Positions 44,343 through 53,093 of a DNA stretch of 64,000 nt are shown here, piece by piece. The notes below the pieces were generated by a model. That model saw only the letters and a program-made list of their open reading frames with translations. It had not been told where the DNA came from and searched no databases. The position numbers were made by a program, and so were the translations under genes. The DNA is from Streptomyces roseoverticillatus (GTDB lineage Bacteria > Actinomycetota > Actinomycetes > Streptomycetales > Streptomycetaceae): the NCBI RefSeq assembly GCF_000719265.1, contig NZ_JOFL01000025.1:1-64000 (forward strand). The letters run 5' to 3'. Numbering within the stretch: position 1 is the stretch's first letter; every line of letters begins with the position of its first letter.

Positions 44343-45300
44343 GGGAGGTCCTCGTTGCTGATCAGTGAGTACGTGGTGTGGCTTTCGTCGGTGGCGTCGG
44401 CGTAGATGCCGAGGGAGCGTTTCCAGCGGATGACGGCTAGGACGGCGTTGAGCGCGTTGAGGTCGGCGGTCTGTATGTTGCTCGCGTAGGCGTCCCGTTC
44501 GAGTGTGGGCGGGGGGATGCGCCTGCGGGCCGCGCCTCGGCGGCCGGGGAGGCTGGTGGTGACGCGGAGCAGTCCGCTGAGGTTGCCGTCGATCTCTTCG
44601 ATGCCCATGCCGACGTCGATGAATGACACGTCGTGGGCTTCGAGCCAGTTGATGATGGGCGGCTTGCTGGCGGCGGCGTCGGAGGCGAGGAAAACGAACG
44701 TCGCCCCGTCCAGGAGGTTGAGGTTGTCTTCGTCGAGGTACTGCGTGCAGCCGGTCACACCGCGGGTGCATGTTGGTGTAGACCGAGGCGAAGTGGGTGG
44801 CCTTGGAGGGGCGTTCGCGGAGGGTGTCGAGGGTGGGGGCGCCGGGTGCGCGGAAGGCGTTGTGGTTGTCGAAGGTGTCGCCGTCAATCAGGAGGATCGA
44901 GTCGACCTCGGTCTTGGCGACCTGGTCGAGGATGTAGCTTCCGCTGCCGCCGAGGCCGACGATGACGATGCGCTGGCCTCGGAAGCGGCGGTTGATGGCG
45001 GTGATGCCGGCGCGGGAGGCGGCGGTGTCGCGGTAGGCAAAGGGGCTGTCGTCGTCGATCTCCTGGTATGCCGCGCCGGGGGTGGGTGTGGCCGAGGGGT
45101 CGAGGCCGTGTGCGTGGTCGGCGATGATCCGCGTGTACGCGGTGATCTTCGTGTACTGGTCGGGGTAACCGTCCGGGGGCTTGCTGGACAGCATGAAGTT
45201 CGCCTGTATACCCTCGGTGATCACCCTGTTCTCCGGATTGGCAAGGGTCAGGGGGTGGCCGTGCTCGTTGCACGGGGTGGAGTCGCCGAACTGCCGCCGC
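44339..45300 (-). pseudogene. ThiF/E1-like adenylyltransferase of a bacterial ubiquitin-like system, frameshifted and 5'-truncated
   Basis: From about 45300 the frame reads RRQFGDSTPCNEHGHPLTLA, PDQYTKITAYTRIIADHAHG, DTAASRAGITAINRRFRGQR, then the nucleotide-binding IVIVGLGGSGSYILDQVAKT and LLIDGDTFDNHNAFRAPGAP. At ~44764 one extra G (a C on the coding strand) moves it to the next frame, which reads GVTGCTQYLDEDNLNLLDGA, TFVFLASDAAASKPPIINWL, IDVGMGIEEIDGNLSGLLRV and NIQTADLNALNAVLAVIRWK to the stop at 44339. This is the E1-like protein that accompanies DUF6527. The N-terminal domain upstream of 45300 is missing; LysR-like sequence on the other strand replaces it. Removing one base would restore most of the catalytic domain. 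Confidence 0.8.
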
Positions 45301-45305
45301 CACTC

Positions 45306-45464
45306 CCGCTGGCAGAGGTCCCCCTGTACCTACTGTGGCACCAGCGCTACGACAACGACCACGCCCACACCTGGCTGCGAGACCTGGCCACCGAAACCCT
45401 CCAGGCACTCTTCACACCACCAACCACCACTCAACAGCCCCTCACCAACCGGACCAAGCAGTGA
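45306..45464 (+). pseudogene. C-terminal tail of a LysR-family regulator
   Basis: The frame reads LPLAEVPLYLLWHQRYDNDH, AHTWLRDLATETLQALF and ends TNRTKQ. This is the end of a LysR substrate-binding domain, where V-P-L-Y-L-x-W-H-x-R is typical of the last strand and helix. The 5' side is the ThiF relic in the opposite direction, so only ~50 codons remain. The longer open frame across the joint is not a gene. Confidence 0.5.
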
Positions 45465-45983
45465 CGGATACACCCGGGGAAAAGCCCGCGGCAGCTGACC
45501 CCCGTTCCCATGAACATCACCTCCTCGTACGAGCGTGCAACTCCCGGTTGCACGCCGAAACGACCTCGCAAGCCGCGTACACAGCCACGAGCGGCGCAGC
45601 TGACGGCGATCGCCCCGGACTGGGACTGGCCGTGGCCGCTGGACTGGCAGCGCCAGTAGCGGATGACGTTCAATCCACCCGCCAGGGAAGGCGATCGGCC
45701 TGCGTGCGTACACAGACAGGCCGATGAAGAGAAACAGAAGCTCCAGCAGATCGCGTTCAGTCGGAAGCAGCCTGCCAATCTCGACGGAACAGCGCCCGTC
45801 CACAAGAACGCCTCGCCGAACAGTGACAACTCAGGTGGCTCGTCGTGCATCCGGCGCAGCTCGGCCTCGGTCAGGTCCGAGAAGATCCAGCGCAGTGACT
45901 CCGGCGTGTAGGCAAGGCCGCCCTGCAGGTGGGAGTTCGCGATAGTGGTCCGCGTCGGAGAGTTCCCAGCCCATCGCACCGCA
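45465..45983. other. Interval without a recognised gene
   Basis: About 520 bases. Leftward frames contain short protein-like pieces (YTPESLRWIFSDLTEAELRR), but no start, ribosome site or family can be given. It looks like joined relics between the LysR tail and the IstB tail. Confidence 0.3.
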
Positions 45984-46129
45984 CAGGCTGGAGCAGGACC
46001 TTCACCGACCCACGGCTCTGCGCGGCGATCGTGGACCGGCTCACCTTCAACGCCACCCTCATCGAGACCGGCACCGAGTCCTACCGCCTCGCCCGCTCCA
46101 AAGCCAAGCGGAACAGCGCGCCGAAATAG
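45984..46129 (+). pseudogene. C-terminal fragment of an IstB-like IS21 helper ATPase
   Basis: FTDPRLCAAIVDRLTFNATL followed by IETGTESYRLARSKAK is the conserved end of IstB-family transposition helpers (A-I-x-D-R-L... E-T-G-x-x-S-Y-R). The AAA+ core and the IstA transposase are absent. It is a relic of an IS21 element. Confidence 0.6.
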
Positions 46130-46214
46130 CCGTCCCCAACGGAACCAGGCAGGACGCAGCGGCGTCCCTCCGGGCAATGCACACGATCAAGGACGCTGAC
46201 GGGGACGCTCACAC

Positions 46215-46838
46215 ATGACTGGGACAGCTACTCGCTACCTCTACCTCGCCCGGCACGGCGAGGCCACACCGGATGAAAGCGGTCTGACCCAGAACGGCCG
46301 TCGCCAGGCCGTATTTCTCGGGCAGCGGCTCCGCGGCATCCCCCTGTCGGTGATTCACCACGGGCCGCTGCCCCGGGCCGAACAGACCGCCAAGCTGATC
46401 GGAGAGCAGCTCGACAACGTCCCCCTGCACGTTTCAGAACCGGCCGGGGACTACATCCCCTACATGCCCTGGAAAGGAGAACTGCCTCAGGACTCAGCCG
46501 ACGCCATGCTCCGCCATCTCTCCCAGTTTCCCGCGGAAGAGCGTGAGGGCGGCCCAGCACTGGCCCGTGAGGCTCTCGCACGATTCACTGGCCCGGTGGA
46601 CAGTGATCAGCCACGACATGAACTGATCGTCACTCACAACTTCCTTATCGGCTGGCTTATCCGGGCCGCCCAGGACGCCCCCTATTGGCGTTGGATGAGC
46701 CTCAACCACTGCAACGCAGCCTTGACAGTCATCCGTTACGCGCCAGAGCGGCCAGCTTCTTTGCTCTTCTTCAATGACATGCGCCACCTGCCCACAGAAC
46801 TCCGCTGGACCGGATTCCCACCCGAGTTCCACATCTAA
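46215..46838 (+). CDS. Histidine phosphatase (phosphoglycerate mutase-like) family protein
   Basis: A complete 207-residue protein. The catalytic motif RHGEA is in YLYLARHGEATPDESGLTQN, the general acid Glu is in HHGPLPRAEQTAKLIGEQL, and the second catalytic His is in HELIVTHNFLIGWLIRAA. The sequence GRRQAVFLGQRLRG between them is typical of the PGAM/SixA branch. The substrate could be a phosphosugar, nucleotide or phosphoprotein. It stands alone between IS relics, with no close operon partners. Confidence 0.88.
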   Translation: MTGTATRYLYLARHGEATPDESGLTQNGRRQAVFLGQRLRGIPLSVIHHGPLPRAEQTAKLIGEQLDNVPLHVSEPAGDYIPYMPWKGELPQDSADAMLRHLSQFPAEEREGGPALAREALARFTGPVDSDQPRHELIVTHNFLIGWLIRAAQDAPYWRWMSLNHCNAALTVIRYAPERPASLLFFNDMRHLPTELRWTGFPPEFHI

Positions 46839-47077
46839 GAGACCGCTCGACCTTCAACACAAAGAGAGACCGACACAAGCCAACAACCGGAGCCACTTCA
46901 GGGCGTCCAAACGACACAGAATCTCCACCGACTGAGGCCGCTGGAAGCCGTCCTGCCGGGGCCGCTGAACAACGTCACAGCCACTCTCAGCAAACTCCGG
47001 CGCACCGTCACCGCCCTACACCCTACGCACGACGCGCACCCGTCAGGAAACTGCGACAGGCTCTGACCGCCCTGCCC

Positions 47078-47152
47078 GTCTAAGCGGCTTGGGTGAAGTT
47101 CCTTGCTGATGCTCGGAGCCGGTCTCGTTGCTGGGTCATGGCCTGGTCGACG
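47078..47152. repeat. 75-bp inverted repeat, left copy (transposase 3' end)
   Basis: This is the 3' end of the IS630 transposase gene. Its reverse complement recurs at 48812-48886 with one mismatch seen. The pair encloses the rest of the element and the GerW gene. Confidence 0.75.
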
Positions 47153-48215
47153 GCCTTGCCGAGGGAGTCCGGTGCTGGTCTGGGCACGCTGGGGGTAGTC
47201 CTCGCACTTCGCCTGCCGCCAGACCAGCTCGATGTCGTTCAACTCCGGGCTGTATGGCGGCAGATAGAACCGTTCCACCCCGATCTTCGCCAGCTGACGG
47301 CGGCGGCCCTTGAACACCTTGGCCACATGTGCCGAGGCGTTGTCCAGCACGACCGTGCACGGCCTGCGGCTTTCCCAGACCGGCATCACGTCGATGCCGA
47401 GGCCGTCGGCGGCCAGGTCCAGCACGGCCGCTCCACCGCCCAGGCCCGCCAGCCGTACGCAGACGAACTCCAGCAGCGTCCCCGAGTCGATTTCCCCGCC
47501 GGTGTGCTGCCGGAGAAGGTCCGCCTCGATGCCGACAATCTGGGCGCCGAGCACGTTGACCCGCCGGTTCCTGGTGTCCTCACGCGGCACCACCGCCCGT
47601 CGGCCGATGCGCGACCAGGTGTAGCCGGTGGGCATCGTCGGGGCGAAGCCGGACTCGTCCAGGAAGATCAGGTCGCATTCTCCGGCGTGTGCTGCCTGCC
47701 GCAAGGCCGCAAGTCCTCCAGCTGGGCCCGGGCGGCCTGCTGGAGGACGGGGTCGGCCTTGTGCCGCACGCTGTCACGGGTGCGTTTCCAGCGGAATCCC
47801 TCGCGGTGCAGCAGCTCGCTCAGCCAGTCCGCAGAGATCTCCACCCCGCGCTCGACTCGCAGCCAGTCGCACAGGGCCGGGGCACTCCACGTGATCCCCG
47901 CCTCGGCCGAGACGTCGAGCAGCTCGGCCGGCGCGATCCGGTCGTCCGGTCCCAGAAGCTTTGCCGGACGGCCTGGACGAGGGACATCGGGCAGCGCCTC
48001 GACCCCGCCGTCCACGAAGCGGTGGACCGCGGCACGGACCGTGACCGGATGGCACTCCAGCAGGTCGGCGACCTCGGGTACGGACCTGCCGCGGTCCAGG
48101 AAACGGATGCACTCGGCACGCTGCCGGGTATAGGCGGTCAGATCGCGGCGAGCCAGCAACGCGTCAACTCGCGTCGCTGATCGTCGGTCAGCTCGACACG
48201 GAGGCTTCTGGGCAA
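47080..48215 (-). pseudogene. IS630-family transposase with at least three frameshifts
   Basis: A TTG at 48215 behind GGGAGGGA begins PRSLRVELTDDQRRELT. One base is missing before LARRDLTAYTRQRAECIRFL (HTH, with GRSVPEVADLLECHPVTVRA). Another shift near 47705 precedes HAGECDLIFLDESGFAPTMP (first Asp), then CTVVLDNASAHVAKVFKGRR (second Asp) and LPPYSPELNDIELVWRQAKC (Glu, D-x-(33/34)-E type). A third near 47150 separates it from the true tail VDQAMTQQRDRLRASARNF and the TAG at 47080. The DDE residues are present but the protein cannot be made in one piece unless the indels are sequencing errors. Confidence 0.85.
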
Positions 48216-48282
48216 GTTGTCCCTCCCAGGGGCACGCCTACCCAACGCAACCAACTTCAGCGGATCCATGAACGCCCCTGCT

Positions 48283-48672
48283 TCAGCGCCTCCCGCGCCG
48301 CGCCAGGTAGCGCAGGATCGCGGCCCCGGCCAGGAGGCCGCCCGTCAGTGGCACGAGGACGTTCACCCAGGGATCACGGATGGGCTTGTACGTGGTCTTG
48401 CCCTCTTTGATCTCGATGAAGCCGAGCGGCCTTGCTTCGACCCCGCCGCCGACCACGCCGTCCTCACCGGCCTCCCGGCCGGTGTTGCCGCCGAAGCCGA
48501 ACCCGATCCGCGCCACGGGGATCACGGTGACGTCCTGGCTCACGATGGGCTCGCCGAACACGACGGTGCCCGGGGCCCGGCCGCCGAGCTTGCCGGCCAG
48601 CTGTTCCAGCAGAACGGCAGAGACATGGTCTGCCGTCCTCGCTTCCAGCGGTGCGTTCTCGGAGGCAGTCAC
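48283..48672 (-). CDS. GerW-family sporulation/spore-germination protein
   Basis: A GTG start and 129 residues. VSAVLLEQLAGKLGGRAPGT, VVFGEPIVSQDVTVIPVARI and GFGFGGNTGREAGEDGVVGG, followed by EARPLGFIEIKEGKTTYKPI, are the GerW (YtfJ) pattern. A C-terminal hydrophobic segment (WVNVLVPLTGGLLAGAAILR) would anchor it in the membrane. In Bacillus GerW is a forespore protein needed for proper germination; in Streptomyces the role of the family is not set. It is bracketed by the inverted IS630 pieces. Confidence 0.8.
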   Translation of the reverse strand: MTASENAPLEARTADHVSAVLLEQLAGKLGGRAPGTVVFGEPIVSQDVTVIPVARIGFGFGGNTGREAGEDGVVGGGVEARPLGFIEIKEGKTTYKPIRDPWVNVLVPLTGGLLAGAAILRYLARRGRR

Positions 48673-48811
48673 CGGGGGCCGCCCTCAGCCGGGCGTTTGG
48701 CCAGGCTCAGAAGGTCGATGGCGGCCGGGGAGGAGATTCGAATCTCGGCAAAGGAGAAGCAGTCCACCGCGGTGAGGATACACGCGGCTGCGGTCAGGGC
48801 GGGAGGGGGAT

Positions 48812-48886
48812 CGTCGACCAGGCCATGACCCAGCAACGAGACCGACTCCGAGCATCAGCAAGGAACTTCACCCAAGCCGCTTAGAC
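48812..48886. repeat. 75-bp inverted repeat, right copy (isolated IS630 3' fragment)
   Basis: On the plus strand this encodes VDQAMTQQRDRLRASARNFT ending in TAG, the tail of an IS630 transposase in the frame lost by the main copy. It is all that remains of a second element in the opposite orientation. It ends about 48 bases before the lipoprotein gene start. Confidence 0.75.
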
Positions 48887-48933
48887 CGGGGATAGGCTCC
48901 CCAGATCTGAAGGATCTTCTTTTGGGGGAAGCA

Positions 48934-49461
48934 ATGAAGTACCGGGCTGTGAGTGTCGCTTCTGTCGGGATACTCGCCTTGACCGGGTGCTCCGGATCTG
49001 GTAAATCGCTGAAGTTCGGCGAGACGGCGACGGTCACCGGAGACCGGGCCGGCACCGTCGGCGTGACCGTCATACGGATCGACCAGGGCAGCGACGCCGA
49101 TCTCTCCGCGCTCAAGGACGCATCAAAGTACACCGGTAAAACGCCGTACTACCTGCACTTCAAGCTCACGAAAACCGCTGAAGGAAACGACGACGACGAA
49201 ACCTCCCGCTTCGACGTATCCGATGGCAAGAGGCAGCTGACGGAACTGCTGGTCCTCCCGTCCTTGGACGCCATAGGCGATCCGTCCGTGGTTACCCGCA
49301 GGTTCGAGCGGTGCGAGGGCGCCAGTCACACCGCGTATAAGGAAGCGGCCGAAGGCCAGAGCGTCAACGGCTGTGCGATCTACCTTGCTGACAAGGAGAC
49401 CGGAGCCCCCTCGACCGTGAAGTGGACGCGCCGCGCCGACACGCTTGCCACCTGGAAATAA
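48934..49461 (+). CDS. Lipoprotein of unknown function
   Basis: The ATG at 48934 lies behind GGGGGAA; 175 residues. The signal peptide KYRAVSVASVGILALTGCSG has a lipobox L-T-G-C, so the mature protein is anchored outside the membrane by Cys19. The domain that follows (LKFGETATVTGDRAGTVGVT, YYLHFKLTKTAEGNDDDETS, VVTRRFERCEGASHTAYKEA, INGCAIYL-like VNGCAIYLAD) is the DUF4352-like immunoglobulin fold common in Streptomyces lipoproteins, with two cysteines likely paired. Confidence 0.75.
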   Translation: MKYRAVSVASVGILALTGCSGSGKSLKFGETATVTGDRAGTVGVTVIRIDQGSDADLSALKDASKYTGKTPYYLHFKLTKTAEGNDDDETSRFDVSDGKRQLTELLVLPSLDAIGDPSVVTRRFERCEGASHTAYKEAAEGQSVNGCAIYLADKETGAPSTVKWTRRADTLATWK

Positions 49462-49915
49462 CCAGCGACCTGGGCCCGGGGACAGGAATCCGGGTGGCGC
49501 CACCTGGTGGACATCGCTTCTGCCAGCCGGCCACTGCGCGGTAGTGCCGAAAGGATGCGACCGTAGCTACTGGAGCCCGCCCGGGTCCCTTCGCACGTCG
49601 GCCGGCCGGGCGGGGCTCCTGGTGCCCCAGCGCCTTGGGGACAGGAACGTCGAACCCAGGTCGCTGCTATGCACAGGCTGTCCCACCCTCGCCCAGCCGA
49701 ACCACGGCACGTGCGTGTGCGGCGTGTCAGGACCTGGATTGAGGCGCCCAGCGCGGGTTGAGGTCGAGGAGGGCGGCTCCTCGATGTCTTATTCATGCCG
49801 GGATTGCCGTACGGGTGTAGCAATATCGGGCTTTGAAACGTCTCACACAGTGGGTGCCGCTGCCGGTGCTCGCTCTGTATGAGGACTGAGAACAACAAAT
49901 GTGGAGGGTGTCCCG
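49462..49915. other. Interval without a recognised gene
   Basis: About 450 bases between two lipoprotein genes. Open frames here have no ribosome site and no family. One contains a short Cys-rich piece (NHGTCVCGVSG) that resembles part of the frame at 50668, perhaps a decayed duplicate. Confidence 0.3.
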
Positions 49916-50671
49916 ATGACGAGGACGTTCGGCGTGGTCATGGCTGTGTGTGTGGTGGGGACGATGGGGCTCACGGCCTGCGGTGGCAGCAGGACCGACC
50001 GGGCGCTGGCCGACCGGCCTGCCGATCAGGTCCTGGACGCGGCCGTGAAGGAGTTCGAGGTCGCGCACTCGGTGCACTACGACTTCGAGGGCATCCCTAA
50101 GGCCGGCGCTGGTACTTCACGTAACACTATGACCATAGACAGCCAGCGCAACTGCCGTGGCACGTTCACCACGGGCAGCGGCACCAGCGAGATCCTCAAG
50201 TTCGGCGAGCAGGTGTGGCTCAAGGCCGACCGGAAGAAGTGGACAGCGCTGGGTGGATCCCAGGCGGCCGACCAGCTGGCCGGCCGCTACATTCACGGGA
50301 CGACCAGCAGCCCCCAGTTCGCAGAAGACATGTCCGACCGCTGCGACTTCGAGAGACTCCAGGACAACGTCCGCTCCGCCGGTGCCGGCGGCAAGCTCAC
50401 CAAGGGCGCGCCTACGGTGATCGGAGGGAAGAAGACCGTCCCGGTCGTGAACCGGGACGGCCGGGTCACGGTCTATGTGGCCGCCGAAGGAAAGCCTTAC
50501 CCGGTCCGGATCGTCCACGAGGGTGAGAACGCCGGCACGATGACGCTGACCGACTGGGACCGGCCGGTGTCAACCGCCACCCCGCCGCCGAGCGAAACCC
50601 TTGAGGCCGACAAGCTCGCCGGTCTGGCGGGCCAGCCCTCGCAGCACAACGATCCGTCCGTGCACTCGTGA
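49916..50671 (+). CDS. Lipoprotein, LprG/LppX-like or LolA-like fold
   Basis: The ATG at 49916 follows GGAGGG; 251 residues. The signal VVMAVCVVGTMGLTACGGSR has lipobox L-T-A-C. The mature domain (VLDAAVKEFEVAHSVHYDFE, TMTIDSQRNCRGTFTTGSGT, EILKFGEQVWLKADRKKWTA, GKKTVPVVNRDGRVTVYVAA, YPVRIVHEGENAGTMTLTDW) is the single beta-sheet sandwich seen in LprG/LolA-like lipid-binding lipoproteins of actinobacteria. It may carry lipids or act as a cell-wall sensor. The stop overlaps the next GTG (GTGA). Confidence 0.8.
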   Translation: MTRTFGVVMAVCVVGTMGLTACGGSRTDRALADRPADQVLDAAVKEFEVAHSVHYDFEGIPKAGAGTSRNTMTIDSQRNCRGTFTTGSGTSEILKFGEQVWLKADRKKWTALGGSQAADQLAGRYIHGTTSSPQFAEDMSDRCDFERLQDNVRSAGAGGKLTKGAPTVIGGKKTVPVVNRDGRVTVYVAAEGKPYPVRIVHEGENAGTMTLTDWDRPVSTATPPPSETLEADKLAGLAGQPSQHNDPSVHS

Positions 50672-51123
50672 CCCGGCACGCCGGGGACCTGCAACGAAGA
50701 TCCTTCGGAGCTGGCGGTACGGCGGCATTTTGCGGCGGCTCCCCTTACTGCCAGTGCTGCCCCACCTGCCACGCCCCGCACACCGGCACCTGCGTCTGCA
50801 CGGTCACCGTCACCCTCACGGACAGCACGGTGAAGTCCCTCCCCGCCCCGCACGACGAGCCGGAGCCTGAGTTCGAGCCGGACGACGATCGTGACACGGA
50901 CCCGGAGCACCCAGCCCTCCGGCGCCAGCATTACCACCAGGTCCTGCCGAGCTCAGGACTTACTGGCCGCTCCCGTCGCCGGCCGCCTCGGCACCCCTGC
51001 TCGGTGCGCCGCCGTCAACCGAGTGGGCAGCAAGGGCTGGGCGGATCGTTACGTGGAGGCGCGTTCAGCTGTGCCAGTAGTCGCGATCCGGCAGGTCAAC
51101 CCAGATGTCGGGTGGCCCGATGA
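50668..51123 (+). CDS. Cysteine-rich acidic protein of unknown function
   Basis: The GTG at 50668 overlaps the lipoprotein stop. The first ~80 codons have strong coding bias and contain CGGSPYCQCCPTCHAPHTGT and CVCTVTVTLTDSTVK (eight Cys), then a very acidic run (DEPEPEFEPDDDRDTDPEHP). After that the codon bias weakens and the frame runs antisense into the ankyrin-like gene, so the true 3' end may be earlier and frameshifted. The cysteine pairs suggest metal binding or disulfides. Family not recognised. Confidence 0.4.
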   Translation: MTRHAGDLQRRSFGAGGTAAFCGGSPYCQCCPTCHAPHTGTCVCTVTVTLTDSTVKSLPAPHDEPEPEFEPDDDRDTDPEHPALRRQHYHQVLPSSGLTGRSRRRPPRHPCSVRRRQPSGQQGLGGSLRGGAFSCASSRDPAGQPRCRVAR

Positions 51124-51883
51124 CGGCGCGCGGGTCGGCCGGGTGCAGTCCTGCCCAGGCGCAGGCGTAGGCGATGGCGTTGTATCGGTAGAGGTAGTGC
51201 TGATGGACTTCTTGGGATGTGGGGGTGTTTTCGGGGTCGAGGTCGCCGCCGGGGGTGAGGTCCCAGTCTTCGATGATGCCGTTGTGGGCGATGCTGCCCT
51301 GGTCACCGCTCTTGGCGTTGACGTACAGGCCGTAGCAGGAGGTGCCTGCCGAGAGCAGCTTTTGCACGCCGGGCATCTGTGGTGCATAGCCCCAGGGCTG
51401 GGTGATGATGCAGCCGCCGGGGACTGTGGTGACGCCGACGGTGCACAAGTCTTCGTCCCAGGAGGGTGGTTGGAGGGCGTGGAGTCTGCTGCCTTCGACG
51501 GGGGCGGCGTCCAGGCGGCGTATCGCTTCCGGGGCGCCGATGCCGGCCACGCACACCAGGCCCAGGCCCTCATGGTGGGTGTCTTTGAGGACGGCGAGTA
51601 ACTGGTGGGCTTGGTGTGCTGCTGCGCGTTCGGTGTCGCTGAGCTCTTGCTGCCCGTCGGGGAGGGTGAACAGGTTGGGGGTGGGTCCGGCCAGGCTGAG
51701 GCGCCCTGGGGACCAGCCGGTGATGAGCGGCCGCCAAAGGTCAGCGCCGGCGGCGACGAGTGCGCGGGCGCTTTCGGGCCAGTCCTCCATGACGGCTTCC
51801 CACAGTGCGGTCGTGCCGTCCTGGAGCGCGTCCACGTCCGCCACGCGGGTGGCAGTCTCCGCCAGGTTCTCCTGGAGGAGCAC
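51065..51883 (-). CDS. Ankyrin-repeat-like protein
   Basis: A GTG start gives 272 residues. DGTTALWEAVMEDWPESARA followed by LVAAGADLWRP is one ankyrin repeat. The rest is a separate domain (LSAGTSCYGLYVNAKSGDQG, SIAHNGIIEDWDLTPGGDLD, AIAYACAWAGLHPADPRAVI) seen in Streptomyces proteins with an ankyrin label, with HHxG-like metal ligands not evident. Ankyrin modules bind other proteins. It is followed upstream by a small gene in the same direction. Function unknown. Confidence 0.65.
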   Translation of the reverse strand: MLLQENLAETATRVADVDALQDGTTALWEAVMEDWPESARALVAAGADLWRPLITGWSPGRLSLAGPTPNLFTLPDGQQELSDTERAAAHQAHQLLAVLKDTHHEGLGLVCVAGIGAPEAIRRLDAAPVEGSRLHALQPPSWDEDLCTVGVTTVPGGCIITQPWGYAPQMPGVQKLLSAGTSCYGLYVNAKSGDQGSIAHNGIIEDWDLTPGGDLDPENTPTSQEVHQHYLYRYNAIAYACAWAGLHPADPRAVIGPPDIWVDLPDRDYWHS

Positions 51884-51951
51884 TCGCCCGAACAGCGGCG
51901 GGCTAGTCTCGAAGCGCGCCTCGCGCCCGGCTAGTTGTGCCAGCCAGGAGG

Positions 51952-52251
51952 TCAGTACCGGAAGCGGGCCGTCTCTCCGTTGATCCGGATCAGAAAGTCT
52001 GTGATGGGGTCGCCACCTCCGTCGGGGACCAGGATGAGCCCCTCTGCGTGGATCGCCTCATCGGCTGCCAGGGCTGCATCTTCGTCGCCGCGAACCCATG
52101 CATCCCGCAAAGCAGCGAAGAGAGGGCGGAGGCCCTCCCAACCAGGAGCAGGATCGAAGCGGCAGTCCGACCAGAACATGTCGATCTCGGCGAGGGTCAA
52201 CGTCCCCACGAGACGATCTCCCTGCCTGAGCTGCCAGCTCTCATCTGCCAT
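51952..52251 (-). CDS. Hypothetical protein, 99 residues
   Basis: An ATG opens a 99-codon frame with good codon bias: ESWQLRQGDRLVGTLTLAEI, DMFWSDCRFDPAPGWEGLRP, LFAALRDAWVRGDEDAALAA and DEAIHAEGLILVPDGGGDPI. It is acidic, with a beta start and helical middle. It sits 68 bases upstream of the ankyrin-like gene and is probably cotranscribed. I recognise it only as a Streptomyces hypothetical. Confidence 0.6.
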   Translation of the reverse strand: MADESWQLRQGDRLVGTLTLAEIDMFWSDCRFDPAPGWEGLRPLFAALRDAWVRGDEDAALAADEAIHAEGLILVPDGGGDPITDFLIRINGETARFRY

Positions 52252-53025
52252 GCCATTCCCTTCCCCGGTGCGAGGGTCACTCTATTACTCCAGACTGTTC
52301 ACGGGTCGGGCCTGCACCGCGTCGAGCGCCTGGAGATCGCTTCCCGTAGCGGTCGGCAACGGAGCGGGGTTTTCACCGGCCAACGGGCCAGGAGACTCAT
52401 GCGCTGGCGCAGACTCAAGGTCGGCACGCCTTCGCGAGGGTCGGCAGTGCAGAAGGCGGTGTCCACTGGTGCCAAGCCTTGTCGATACGCGCTGGTGAGC
52501 AGGCCAATTTCCATCGCTACGTCGGTGACGTTGACCCTCTGGCGGAGCTTGTTTTCCTATGCCAGCCATTGGCGAATGTCCATGGCGTCTCCACTAGGAG
52601 GCTCACGCCCCTACGGGCAAAGGAGCCCGTCGAAGATCCCGGCCTTGGCACCTTCTACCCAGGCACGGGCCGCTCGGGAGTCAACGAAGGCCGGATCACC
52701 GACGTGAAGCTCCAGAAGAGGATCAGGGGAGGACGGGCCGGTATCCCCCTACTCCGGCAACGAGTCGTACTCATCGCACACCTCCGCCGCCGCTATCCAG
52801 GCTCCAACCCACCTGCACCGTCCTGATCTCCCTCTACGAAATTCTTGCCGGAGCCGTGAAGGTGCCCAGGGACGTACGGGCGAAAGTGCTCAGGTGGCCG
52901 TCATCGCAGGAGTGGGGCAGGAGCCAGGGTGACCTGTTCAGACAGTGGTGAGCCGGTGACGGCCCATGGTTTCGCCGTGATCTCGGCCCCGGCTCCCGTG
53001 AGAAGGGGCGATAATGACGATCAGC
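52252..53025. other. Interval with decayed sequence
   Basis: About 770 bases. A leftward frame near 52299-52514 (GLAPVDTAFCTADPREGVPT) is protein-like but interrupted. Rightward frames near 52480-52820 show no family. I see no intact gene. Confidence 0.3.
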
Positions 53026-53057
53026 CGTGTATGAGCCTGTGCACAGGCTCATACACG
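53026..53057. promoter_or_regulatory. Perfect 32-bp palindrome upstream of the flavodoxin-fold reductase
   Basis: CGTGTATGAGCCTGT, a central GC, and the exact complement ACAGGCTCATACACG form an uninterrupted 32-bp palindrome ending 36 bases before the gene start. A palindrome this long without a loop suits a dimeric or double-dimeric TetR/MarR/HxlR-type operator better than a terminator. No regulator gene is adjacent. Confidence 0.6.
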
Positions 53058-53093
53058 CAGTAGGCGATGATGTCCGTGTCGACTGGGGGAAAG

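Noticed and set aside
44505..45464. 319-codon rightward frame
   Set aside because: Only the last ~50 codons are LysR-like; the rest is antisense to the ThiF relic.
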